From positions 6,765,501 to 6,829,500 of the forward strand of contig NC_088310.1 in the NCBI RefSeq assembly GCF_910592395.1: 64,000 bases of DNA, in the 5' to 3' direction. A model generated the notes under the pieces. It ran no database searches. It worked only from the letters and a program-made list of their open reading frames with translations, and was not told the DNA's origin. The position numbers were made by a program, and so were the translations under genes. Shown here piece by piece: positions 32,101 to 43,300 of the stretch. The stretch comes from Lineus longissimus (lineage: Eukaryota; Nemertea; Pilidiophora; Heteronemertea; Lineidae). How positions within the stretch are numbered: the stretch's first letter is position 1; every line of letters starts with the position of its first letter.

Positions 32101-35100
32101 TAATATACAATATACAGTATTTGCTCTTTTGAAAAAAAGTTAAAAGACTGGTTAATATTTTACCTTTCTGAGGTCAAAGTGTCAATGACTATACCAGTCA
32201 TCGTCTTGAATGCCTGAACAGTTATCTTATAGAGTGTGTTTTTCTCATGTTAAAAGTTGCCTTGTGATATTTCAGGGCGAATAAATAATATTGACAGTAC
32301 ACATGGAATGATGGACCTGGGAGGGGGGTCAACACAAATCACTTTCTACCCCACTGTCTCAGTAAGTGATGAAATTTGTTGCTAGTTTTGAGATCATTAT
32401 CCACCGTGTTGAGTAGAGTAATGGTTTGGAGGGGGAGAGTGGCTTTCCAGGCATTGTTTGGTTCAAACATTGGTCTGGTCACTGCTTTGCCCTCCTCAAG
32501 TTGACCCTGTGTGTAATAATAGTGTCCGCAGCTACTTGATAGATGGGAGCAGGTGATCAGATTCAGACAATGTACCAGCCTGATCAAAACAGTCCAAGTT
32601 CCAAATTGGAGAGAGGGACATCTGCCCGTGTGACATGGTGAATATGACTGTGGAGCACATCCTGGGGAGATGTCCCAGATTGGTAACCGTAAGGAACAGC
32701 ATTTGGTCTAAGGGGACTTGCCTTCATGACCAGCTTTATGGATACAAGAACAGTTCCCATATATCAACAGATCAAGAGTTACTCCTGTCTAGCAAATGCA
32801 AAGAAGAAGAAGAAGGTACACTTTGAGTGTTTCTGAGCATGTGAAGACTGATTACGGTACATTGACAGTAAATTTTGAAGTTGAAGCACTTCAAATCAGA
32901 CTCTGGTAACTTAATAGTAATTTAAAGTTAAAAGTCGAGCGTTTTTCTCACCATTCCTCTTGCTTTCATTCCGGCTTTCTACTTCTAGGAGACACGTGGT
33001 AGCATGCAAGAAGACTTCAAAGTTAACTTTCAACACAAGAAAGAACAAGTAACACTATATACTCATAGGTAAGTTCGATTTTATTGCAGTTCTGTTTGAG
33101 AGATCAAATGAAAAGTGTTTGTGAGTTGACGTGAAACCTGACCTAATGCGATGCAATTCCTTTGGGCTAATCTTGCTGTGTTTTAAAAATGGTATGAGGA
33201 GAGGAGATATGAGTCTTTTAATACCTCCTCCAACAAAACATACTCTTCTGTCAGAGTGGCACGGTGGATAAGATCCTTGTTCTAGATTGACGTAGACTAT
33301 CATTGTTTTTCCCCTTGAGGGTGTGGGTTGGATTCACAGTCTGGCTCCTATCCCCACCTGACTGTCCTTTTCTGCAAATTATCCAATTAAATGAAGATTC
33401 TCAAAAAATTTCATTTCCAATTCACAGTTATCTTGGCCTTGGCCTGATGTCGGCCAGAAAAGGCATTTTTGGAGGTAGTAAGGATGATAAGTCACTATCT
33501 AGTCTGTGTCTTCCTTCTAACCACCAAGGAAAATGGAAGTTCGGGGGAGAAAATTATGACGTCCGGTAAGGGAGAGAAGTTTTTTTTTTTTTTTCCAAGC
33601 TCATAAGAAATGAAACTTTTCACCATAGTATCTATTCGTAGTAAAATACTCTGTAAATCATGATATGTTACCATACATGTATTTGCTCATGACAGATTCA
33701 GGGTTGACCAAGTGTCACATTTGCTGCCAAATTTAGTGTGGAAATGTTGCGTTTTTAAGTTGATTATGAATTCTTGTATTTCATTTCAGCGCAAAGTGGA
33801 TTGCCGATAAGGACCGCTTTGATAGCTGCTACAACCTAGCCAAGGCTGCGGTAGGAACTTCAGTGCGGGTAGAGAAGGAGGTCGATCAAGTCCCATTTTA
33901 CATATTCTCATATTACTACGACAGAGCGGTTGATGCAAAATTGATAGGTGAGCTCACAAGGGGTTAATGTTTTCATTCTAGTTGTGACTTTTGGCAGTGT
34001 AACTAAATCTGTGATCATATATGTTGAGGTCTCCATGGTTCAGGAAGAGCACTGACAGCAAAATTTGTCCAGTTTTCTATTCCTGGTATTCGGGGAGTTT
34101 TCATGAGTTGTAACATTCACGTTTATTTTTACAGACGAACTAACAGGTGGTTCACTCAGGGTAAAACAGTTTAAGGAGGCCGCTCATAACGGTGAGTCAG
34201 AATTGCATGTAACCTTTGGGTAGCCACTTTGCTACATTCCTAAAGCTTTAGCTTCTGTGTAAATTGGGCCTATGAATGTGGGTGAGTTTGTGAAGTGATA
34301 AAAATTCTGAAGTTTCTTACCGTACGGGACCTCTGTGGATTCCTTCGCCTTCTTCTAACTCAACCCTTCATGGGCATTTTGCAAACGTAACCCTTTACTG
34401 AGCCTTGATCATGTGGGATAAAAGTAAACCCAGAAGAATTGTACTTTTCTTGCATTTTAGTTTCAACTAATAAAGCTACGAGTAATATGGTTATGCAGTC
34501 TAATGTTATGTGAGCATGCGTTGTGTTTATTTTCAGAGTGTGACAAGCCCTCAAAAGAGGAACCATTCCTGTGTATGGACCTTTGTTATATATCAGCTTT
34601 ACTTCAAAATGGGTTTGGCTTCGCTGATGATACTGTTATACGTGTAAGTTAAGTTATATTATGCTGTAAAGGAGAGTTAAAGACTATTTGAAAAAGTCTT
34701 CCATAATGGCAGATCTGTGAAGGAGAAACACAGCAATAAGATTTCGCCTCTGATGTCCTTCCTGTCGTTAGGGCAAATCTGTGCTTGAGAAAGTTTCATC
34801 TCTGATGTCCAGTCCTTCCTGTCGTTACGGCAAATCTATGCTCAAGGCAGTTTCAGCAATAAGATGTCACCTGATATCCTTCCTGGTGCATACTGGTTAT
34901 AATTCTGAATAACTTGATAGCTGCGGAAACCTGTGGCAATGATCTTTATACGTAATCCTTTGCCTTGCCTTTGGTCTGGGAGAGAGAGACTTTGTTACCT
35001 GATGTGCTTGCATTGCCCAGATGATATCTCCCTGAATCAATAAACCAGTTTATACTCTCGGCTGAATATACCTTATTGAAACCTTCCAATGCTCCTAGAT

Positions 35101-35213
35101 TCTAAGAAGACTTCTCTTTTTTTCAGATGAAGAAGAAGATCAAGGGCGTTGAAACTGCATGGTGTTTGGGAGCAATGTTTAACGTCATGAACCAGCTGGA
35201 AGGGAACAGTTAA
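29180..35213 (+). CDS. ENTPD6: ENTPD5/6-type nucleoside diphosphatase, 11 coding exons
   Basis: Exons 29180-29462, 30721-30800, 31172-31315, 31736-31847, 32276-32361, 32989-33068, 33428-33565, 33790-33947, 34135-34191, 34537-34643, 35127-35213 chain in phase to 443 aa. All five apyrase-conserved regions are present: DAGSTGSR (about 77-84), [10 protein letters not shown] (150-159), DGTDEG (190-195, with the catalytic Glu), DLGGGSTQ (220-227), and [13 protein letters not shown] (344-356). The N terminus has one hydrophobic segment (about 19-37), a signal anchor or signal peptide. ENTPD5 and ENTPD6 hydrolyse UDP and GDP in the ER and Golgi lumen or when secreted, supporting glycoprotein folding and glycosylation. 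[11 protein letters not shown] and [11 protein letters not shown] look closer to ENTPD6, but the BBOF1 neighbour recalls ENTPD5, so this may be the single ancestral gene. The symbol is provisional. Confidence 0.92.
30005..30505. repeat. 130-bp tandem repeat, four copies
   Basis: GACGACATTTACTTAACCCT starts copies at 30005, 30125, 30255 and 30385. The last three are spaced at 130 bp and are nearly identical; the first lacks a 10-bp TAGATAGTAG piece. The array lies in the first coding intron of the ENTPD gene. Near identity means recent expansion. No coding frame. Confidence 0.85.
32590..32825 (+). mobile_element. LINE C-terminal fragment with CPC..H..C motif
   Basis: The plus strand reads [19 protein letters not shown], then R and [15 protein letters not shown], with the same order as the fragment near 28525-28765, and ends in AAGAAGAAGAAG. 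It is a 5'-truncated copy of the same retrotransposon lineage, in ENTPD intron 5 and in the gene's orientation. Confidence 0.7.
34690..34880. repeat. Imperfect local duplication in ENTPD intron 10
   Basis: TCTGATGTCC(agt)CCTTCCTGTCGTTA.GGCAAATCT occurs twice within 100 bp, followed by a partial third, CAGCAATAAGAT..CCTTCCTGG. It appears to be replication slippage in an intron. Confidence 0.5.
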
Positions 35214-36480
35214 TGTTGGAGGAACTTGAAGCTATTACATGGAGTTTATTCTTTGTCCGCAATTTTTTTTGCCCTTCTGCATTTCTGGTAGAAACACTGG
35301 CAAGAAGGTGTTATTCGCTGCACACCTTGCTACATTCCCTAATACCTAGCCTCCTTGGTTTAATGATAGGCAGAATAATGGGTCACATGTGTATTGGTCT
35401 TTCTTGGTTGTGTTTATGTCTTATTTATACCTCCATGGTTTATGACTGCGCATAATGTAGATATAGAACGCAGGAGATTTTGTGTATATATTTGTAATAC
35501 ATTGTAGTTGTAAAAGTTGAGGAACGTCGAGTGATTGGTTTAAAGTGATACTATGATGTGATTTACAACTTTGCGGAAATACGTCCGTTTTTAATTGTTG
35601 ATCACAAATGTAAAGCTCAAATTTTCCATTTTTGATTAGATTTATTATAAAATCGCTGAATGTAAACCACCGCGACCGCGAAAATGTTCATGTTGTGACG
35701 TCACCAACGAAAACGTCGTCGGCGTAGCGCAATTTCAACGGCATCGAAGCGAGCCGTCCGGGCGGGATTAAACCAATTTCTAGAAAATGTGCATTTCGTT
35801 TTGAAAACCTTACCGATTTATGAGAAAGTGACATAGTCATTTGTCAAAAACAGCTAAAAGATTATATGGTGAAATTTGACCCGAGTTACCCCATAAGTCT
35901 ACTGGGCAATTGCCCAAACTACTGATTGGCTCATCAGAGACCGTGCTTATCCAGGTTTCTGTAGAATTATGGTTCATCGCAGTTTAACTTCCCAGTCTAG
36001 TCTGTTACCAATTTATATAACAAGGTGGAGAGAAGCAAGTAGAGTTAGATGTCGAGTTAATCAAGTAAAAACGTAATTCCCACTAATGTAGGGCCTATCT
36101 GTCATTGTGATATCATGAATATATGTATATACGAGGGATATGTATATATATTTTGAAGTATTGGGTGAAAAATGAGATTTTTGTGTACACGTGATATTAG
36201 ATACAAACCACTTAAACTATTGAAATATTAAACTATGTATAATGCGATTGAAATTTTCTATAGCTGATGAGAGCAACTATGTGAGTCACAACCTGCGACA
36301 CATCGTAATTTGTTATTTGGTGCCTTGGAGGACGAAGTTGGTAATTCTGTTCTTCATAATCAAGAGTATTTTGTAGAGAAAAAGGGGGTAAACAGGCAAG
36401 TTGAGTGATTGACATAGCGCGTCATTAGTTATTTATCGCAATGTCTTGGTTTACTTTTCGCTTACGTATATCAAGAGTAA
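35214..36480 (+). other. ENTPD 3' UTR, proximal part
   Basis: No second gene is seen. A short plus-strand frame at 35213-35455 starts across the stop codon and is a shadow. If the AATAAA at 36918 is used, the 3' UTR would be about 1.7 kb and would include the transposon fragments at 36481-36750. Confidence 0.4.
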
Positions 36481-36575
36481 ATAATAATAATAATAATAAT
36501 AATGTTGGGATTTATATAGCGCAGTATCCAGGCTGTTCGCCCGCTCAAAGCGCTTTACATGCTCATTCTTGCTTC
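36481..36575 (-). mobile_element. LINE 3' tail remnant with (ATT)n
   Basis: Reading the minus strand: AAGCGCTTTGAGCGGGCGAA, then GCGCTATATAAATCCC, then about nine ATT units. This is the same tail type as at 25970-26063 (GCGCTTTATAAAT plus triplets), but no protein-coding part is preserved. Confidence 0.65.
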
Positions 36576-36601
36576 TAACAATCGTAATGAGAGAATAAAA
36601 C

Positions 36602-36750
36602 TACAGTAGAACTTCTCTATTAAGGACACCCTTGGGACTGACAAGTGCTGTCCTTAATAGAGAGGTCAAATTGAATGGAAACAACCAATTTGGGACCAAG
36701 ACTAGTGTCCTTAATAGAGAGGTGTCCGCTAAGAGAGGTTCTACTGTACT
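36602..36750. mobile_element. Terminal-inverted-repeat MITE, ~150 bp
   Basis: The left end TACAGTAGAACTTCTCT is the inverse of the right end AGAGAGGTTCTACTGTA. Inside, ATTAAGGACAC and GTGTCCTTAAT form a second inverted pair. Ends of the type CAGTAGAACCTCTC...GGACACC are common in invertebrate genomes. A partial relative lies near 42158-42222. Confidence 0.75.
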
Positions 36751-36917
36751 TGGTTTGAAGTGTTGTATAGTCATCTAAAAGTATTCAAAATATGTGTCAT
36801 TGTAAGAGCAGAGTTGTGTTTCTGCATGGGATAGTCTATGATTATTCTGTAGTTCTTTTGTTGTTACTTTTTCTGTGTCTCTGTTTCTGTCTATTATTTT
36901 CTGAGTGTTTTTCATGT

Positions 36918-36923
36918 AATAAA
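36918..36923 (+). terminator. Polyadenylation signal, ENTPD gene
   Basis: AATAAA is followed by a TG-rich stretch. It lies 1.7 kb after the stop codon, with transposon fragments in between, so a nearer non-canonical signal may be used instead. Confidence 0.4.
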
Positions 36924-37244
36924 ACAGTCCTCTGACTAAATCACTTTTACAGAGTCATTTTTCATGGTTAAATGTCTAAATATCTTGGGTGGAAGCACGG
37001 AGACATGCCAAAACAGCCTCAACCCGGCCTCCGGAGGTGTCATGTTGAAAACCAAGTGCCGTGTTACAACCAATGAGATGCCTCTCTGTCACACCAAGTT
37101 TGGTTCACATTTAGCTTAAAGCTCACAGGTTCAAAATACTTTCCAGAGTAAGCCCAAGCTCAGTACTTGGGATGTTTGTGATGAGCATTTTGAGCTTCTA
37201 CTGAATAAAGGCATTACAACCAACTATGTATAATGGCTATTTTC

Positions 37245-40200
37245 AGAAGAAGATCCAAGTCTCGATTTGTCTCTGGCTGACCATCACCCTGTGTCTCACC
37301 ACAACCAATCCCTTGCAACAGACCGAATTCCCTGTCACAGTCGCTCTATCTGGAGTTGAATCTGACTGATGTGTAATGTGTCCCATCAGCCCCACTTCAC
37401 ACAAACTCCCTGTCACAACAGCCTTGAAAGTCTCTGGCTGAAGTGCCCTTGGTCCCATCATAACCAGTCTCTGGCAAAAGACACAGACCCCTGTTGCAAA
37501 CAGCCCTTGGTTGTCTCTGGCTGAAGTGTCCTGCGCCCTATCACAACCAGTTTGTACCAAATGCTTTGTCACAACAGTCCTGGCTGTCTCCTTGCTCAAG
37601 TGCCCTTTATTCCATCACAATCAATCTCTGGCAAAAGCCCAAATTCCCTTGTCACAAGCAGTCCTTAGTTGTCTCTGGCTGAAGTGTCCCGTGCCCTATC
37701 ACAACCAGTCTGTACCAAATGCTTTGTCACAACAGTCCTGGCTGTCTCCTTGCTCAAGTGCCCTTTATTCCATCACAATCAATCTCTGGCAAAAGCCAAT
37801 TCCCTTGTCACAAGCAGTCGCCGGTTGTCGCTGGCTGAAGTGCCTTGTGTCCCACCACAACCCAAAGCCCAGTCTCAATCAGTCCCGAGTTGTCTCTGGC
37901 TAAACTTTCACCCTGTTTCTCATCGCAATCATTCTCTTGTAAAAGACCCAAAGCCCTTTCACAATCAGTTCCGAGTTGTCTCCTGCTAAGTTTGTACCCT
38001 GTGTCTCATCACAATCATTCTCTTGCAAAAGACCCAATTCCCCGTCACAATCAGTCATGAGCTTTCGCTGGCTGAAGTGCCCTATGTGTCATCGCAACCA
38101 GTTTGTCCATGGCTGTAGTGCCCTGTCATCACAGCCAAACCAGGGCAAAAGACTCAACTCCCTGTCGCAAACAGTCCTTGGTTATCTCTGACTAAAGTGT
38201 GTCCGATCACAGTCTGAGGCAACAGACCAAACAATTACAGCAGCCCCATACGTCTCTATCTGAAAATGTGCCCAGTTTTCCATTGCAATCTGTCTTTGAA
38301 AGAAGTACAATTTCCCGTTCACAATCAGCCCTAGCTACAGGGTGGTTCAGAAAAAAACTGTCCTGTGTTCCATTAGAACCACCTTATACAAGATGTCAAG
38401 TCACAATCAGCCCTGAGTTGTCTCTGAAAGGCCCCATGTCCATACAACCAGCCTATATCCAATGCCCTGTCACAATCAGTCCCAGGTTGTCCTTGGCTGA
38501 ACTTGTACCCTGTGTCTCACCGCAACCAATCTCGTGCAATGGACCCAATTCCCTGTCACCGTCACTCTGGAGCTGACTCTGACTGAAGTGTCATGTGTCC
38601 CATCAGAACCACTTTGTGCCGAATCAAGTCTTGCATGGAAGTTCCCTGTTCCCCACTCTGGCAAAAGACCCAATGCCCAGTCACAAGCAGTCATGAATTG
38701 AAACTTGCTGAAGTATGATACCCTGTGTCCAGTCACAACCGATCCCTTGCAAAAGACACAGTTCCCTGGGACAGACACTCTGGAGGTGACTTAACTGATG
38801 TGACATGTCATTAGAACCACTTCATAGCAAATTCCCTGTCACATGAGTACTGAATGTCTCTGACTCAAATACCCTGCGCCCCAACATAACCAGTCTCTGA
38901 CAAAAGACCCAATTTCCTGTCACAATCAGTTCCGAGTCGTCCCTGAAGTGCCCGGTGTCCCTGACTGCTGTGTCATACAACCAGTCTACATCCAATGCCC
39001 CGTCACAATCATTCCAGAGCTGCCTCTGGCTGAACTAATACCCTGTGTCTCGTCACAACCAGTCCCGAGCTGTCTCTAGCTGAAGTGTCTTGGGTCCCCT
39101 CAGCACCACTTCATACCGAAATCTCTGCCACAATCAGTCACGAGTTGTTTCTGGCTGAAGTGTCATGTCTCCCATCACAGCAAGTATGAGGCAAAGGACC
39201 CAACGCCCTTTCAGGGCATTCCAGAATTGTCTCTCGCTGAAACTGCACCCGGTTTTCCAATACAACCAAGCCAGGCAGAACTACTCTTTCCCTTTCAACA
39301 TCAGCACTTGGCAACAAGGTAGTTCAGATAGAAGGTACCACGCCTGGTCTTGCTTGTTGAACATGCAGGGAGTTGGGTCTTTTGCCAAAGATCAGTGATG
39401 AATTATGTCGCGAATGTTCAAGAAGCGAGAACTGACGAATCAAGAAGGGTTTTTTTTTCTGAACCACTCTGTAGCTCAGGGCTGACTGTGAAAGGGAAAG
39501 AGTACTTCTGTCAAAGATTGCTTAGTGGGAAACTTGGCGCAGGTTCAGGTAGAGACATTCAGGATTGTTGTAACAGGGCCTTGGGTCTTTTGCTACACAC
39601 CGGCTGTGATGGGGCACAGGCCACTTCAGCCAGAGACAACTCGTGACTGATTGTGACAGGGATTTCGGTATGAAGTGGTGCTGATGGGACAAAGGACACT
39701 TGAGCCAGAGACAACTGCCGACTGCCCTGTCTGGGCATTGGGTCCTTTGCCACATACTGGCTGTGATTGAACACATGACACCTCTGCCAGAGACAAGTGA
39801 GGACTAATTGTGACAGGGCATTGGGTATATAAAGGTGGTTCTGGTGGGACACTGGACGCTTCAGCCAGAGACAAGACAGGACTGATTGTGACGGGGCAGT
39901 TGGATGTTTATGTTTTTTCGCCATGGCCACAGACTTGCTGTGAAAAGGTCCTCAGCCAGAGACAACGCAGGTCTTTTTGCGAGAGGCTGCCTGTGCTGGG
40001 ACACAGGGCACTGCAGCCCCATATTCAGGACTGTTGTGACAAAGCATTTGGTAAAGGCTGGTTGTGATGGTGCACAGTCCGGACTGATTGTGACAGGGAA
40101 TAGGGTCTGGTACCAGAGATTGGTTGTTGTGGGACATGGAACACTCCAGCTGGAGACAACTTAGAACTGATTGTGACAGGGTATTGAGCCTTTTGCCAGA

Positions 40201-40330
40201 TACTGGTTGTGATGTGACGCTGGGCACTCGATTGGAGACAACCAGACTGAATAATTTTATCAGGGAATTGGGCCTTTTGCAAAAGATTGGGTATTGTGGT
40301 ACGCAGGGCGCTTCAGCCAGCAAGATAGAT
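37245..40330. repeat. Large inverted minisatellite of ~80-bp units
   Basis: From about 37245 to 39340 the units read TCACAATCAGTC..GTTGTCTCTGGCTGAAGTG..CCTGTGTC..CATCACAACCAGTCTCT GGCAAAAGACCC. From about 39350 to 40330 they read as the reverse complement. Unit length is about 75 to 85 bp. A nearly identical 159-bp double unit is repeated at about 37510 and 37669. The centre near 39385 is flanked by matching arms (CTCTTTCCCTTTCA on the left, TGAAAGGGAAAGAG on the right). Many units are diverged. Frames stay open for up to 130 codons on both strands, which I treat as a by-product. No host gene is visible inside. Confidence 0.85.
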
Positions 40331-43300
40331 CAGTGTCGAAGTCCCAAGGAAGGGCACCGAACTCATAATTGGAAATTTATGGATTGGTCTCTGGGAAGGA
40401 TCTTTGCAGTTTTCGTCCTTGTCTTTCAGTGAAAATCCAACCATGCATTGTTTAGTCTTTCGAAGACTTAATACATGTACAAGTTCTTTGCACCCAGTGT
40501 CAATACCACCATCCATCCAAGTGGACAGATGCTTTGGTTGGTCTCTTCTCTCTGAACAAGGGCAGAGTCACTAGTGCAAATGGTACAGGCACACCCACAA
40601 GCCCTGACGGTGTGGATCTCCTTGGAGAACGATTCCATCAGGCAGGAGCAAAAGAATGGAAAATGATAACAAACAAGAAAGTCAGGATTTGAGTCCAGCA
40701 CTGTATTGAACGACTACACATGTATTTCCAAACTACAATGATACATGAGGACACATGGCTACAACGAAATAGTGCTGTAAATATGCCCCTCACAATCCAA
40801 TCAGAATATTCCCCATGAACTTACATGCCATATAGACACACTTAAGAGTAAACTTCAGCGAGAAGTGTGGACCATAATTTTATTCAAATACAGAGAGTGC
40901 ACAAACTTGTAAAATATCTGCATCCACAACTCCATGCAATATTACAAATGCAAGAACTTCTCATAAAAATTTCCAACTCGGGACCGAAGAAGTTGCCCGT
41001 AAATTCAATTATATACACAAATCTAGTGTTAAACGGTAGGAATCATGGTTTACATCGACCATGCATGAGCCTTGCATTTGCCAAGCAAATAAAAAATCGT
41101 ACATTTTCTTCTACAGCAATAATGAATTAATCACCATTGATTTGAAAATGACACCCAGCATGAGACAATATCGTACGAGATAGGTTCTGGTTCTGAGACG
41201 TCTACAATGTGCCAACCTCTGAGATGCCGAGATTTCAATGATTTTAGAAGTCATCTTTTCTGGAGGAGTCTGTTAGTTCTTCTGCTCTGACTTTTTTTCT
41301 CATAAAGGTCAGTTTGGAGAAACATTTTAGAGAAACACTTCAGCTTACCAAAAGTGCTCGTGTAGGATTACACTCTTGACAGACATGTAACTGATGATAA
41401 TCTACGGTACATTAGAGGTTAGCGACATTTCTCAGATGCTATCTTACTCTGAATTAAAGCTACAGTCATGAATATTATACAAGCGTTATCAATGTACAAC
41501 AGCGACCTCTAGAAAACATGCATGATGAAAGTGTTAATAGCAGACCTAGTCGATTCCTTTTGTACAAACAGCCCAGCATCAACTTAGAATCTGCTGGGCC
41601 TTAAATGAGAGGCATTTGTAATATGGGTGTCACCTTTAACGAACGAGCTTCCTTGCTAGATCTAACTACAGTCTTTATACATACTTGGTGTTACTGATCT
41701 GTGTTCTTAGGACATGTCTCCCAGTTATAGTTGGGACGAGCACATTCGAAATAATGGCAGTTGCGTCATAAGTTGTTGCATTTTAATGCTCTAAATTTAA
41801 GTGTAAAGTGGAGTACAGGCCAGCATGTCACCTATGGTGTTGCTGATATCAAGTAATAGTATCCTGCATGTTTTGATGCAGAAAATTTAAGTAGTGATAG
41901 TACAATGATATATCAAATTCATGGCATTGGGCCAGAAAATCTGGACAACCAATAAATCGTCATGGTTGTCCAGGTCTAAAATGAGATTAATTTCTTTACA
42001 TGTTACAGGTCAGTTTTTGTATGGCAAGGAACAAGAAAATTTTTATGAATATGCATAATTAGTGTTACAGAACTCTGGTAGTAATGTTCGACTGTTCTAT
42101 AACCAGCCCCATGGCACATATTTCAGCAGTATGGGAAAATCACTCTATCCCAAGGTACAGTGAAACCTCCCTTAGCAGGCACCTCTCTATGAAGGACACC
42201 ACGTAGAGACCTTCTATTGTACTTGTTACTTGGTATCAATTAACATTTAACAACGGATCAAGTTTTATACAACTAGTATGAAAGTTTTATTTGTCCTTCT
42301 CCAAAATTGCAATCATTGTACATATTCAGATTTATAAAATCTTCAAATGCCTGAACTATACATTGTACTTCTTTTGACAAACATGAGGGATCAAGAAATT
42401 TAAGTTCTGTGCTGATGAAGAGTCAACAGGTTGAAATCTTTATCTGTAACCTTGTATGTGCAGGGTTTGACTTTGATATTCTGTGTCAAATCTGATTTCA
42501 ACATTTTCAAAAGGAACTGACCAGAGAAGCATACAAATTATTATTATCAGGACATTTCTCATACTTGTGAATTCAGTTTTTCAAAAATAAAACTCCTCTT
42601 TTCTAAAGATTTCAGTGCATAAAACAGAAAAGACGATACTGTAAAAACTTTGTTGCGGCAACAATTACATGCGAGAAAAAAAATCACTGAGTACAGTTCT
42701 GGCCCAGAATGTTCACGGTCAGAAAGCAACAATAAGCTAGGCTCACAATTTAGCTTAAACTATCAAGTATTTGGGTTATCTTGGTGTGTTTTACTATCAA
42801 GCCGCTATGGTAACTAATGCGACACTTACCAATTATGTTACATCAATATGTTATGAGGAGACAAGGAATCCCTAAGCGAGGACCCATAGAAAAATTTACA
42901 AGAAATGCCTTTGTTCTTCACACTCATATAATATGTATACCTGTACTCGAAAATGACGGGCACAAAAAGTTTCTTAGAAATTTCAAAAGCTTTACCCTAT
43001 ATAAATGTAGCTGATGGAGAAATTGTCAGAATTCAATGGAATGAAAGTCAAGGAACTCACAACTCTTGCAATGCTTCACTTTCTTTAATTTCAAAATTAC
43101 CCTATAAATGCTGTATTTGGGTGGAGTTAAGTTTGTTCATTGTGATGAAGTTGTCCAAGAGAATACAGGAATAACATCGATGGGTACTAATAAGATAATG
43201 GTTTATATGAATAAAATGAAATGAAAAAATTCCAAAATCATTTCACTGATTTTCTGGAAAATATGAGCAAGCTTTGAACTTAGAGTGGGGTGGGGTGAAA

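Noticed and set aside
37243-40323. Many 80 to 130-codon frames in the inverted minisatellite
   Set aside because: They consist of diverged repeat units read in several frames on both strands, as expected from repetition.
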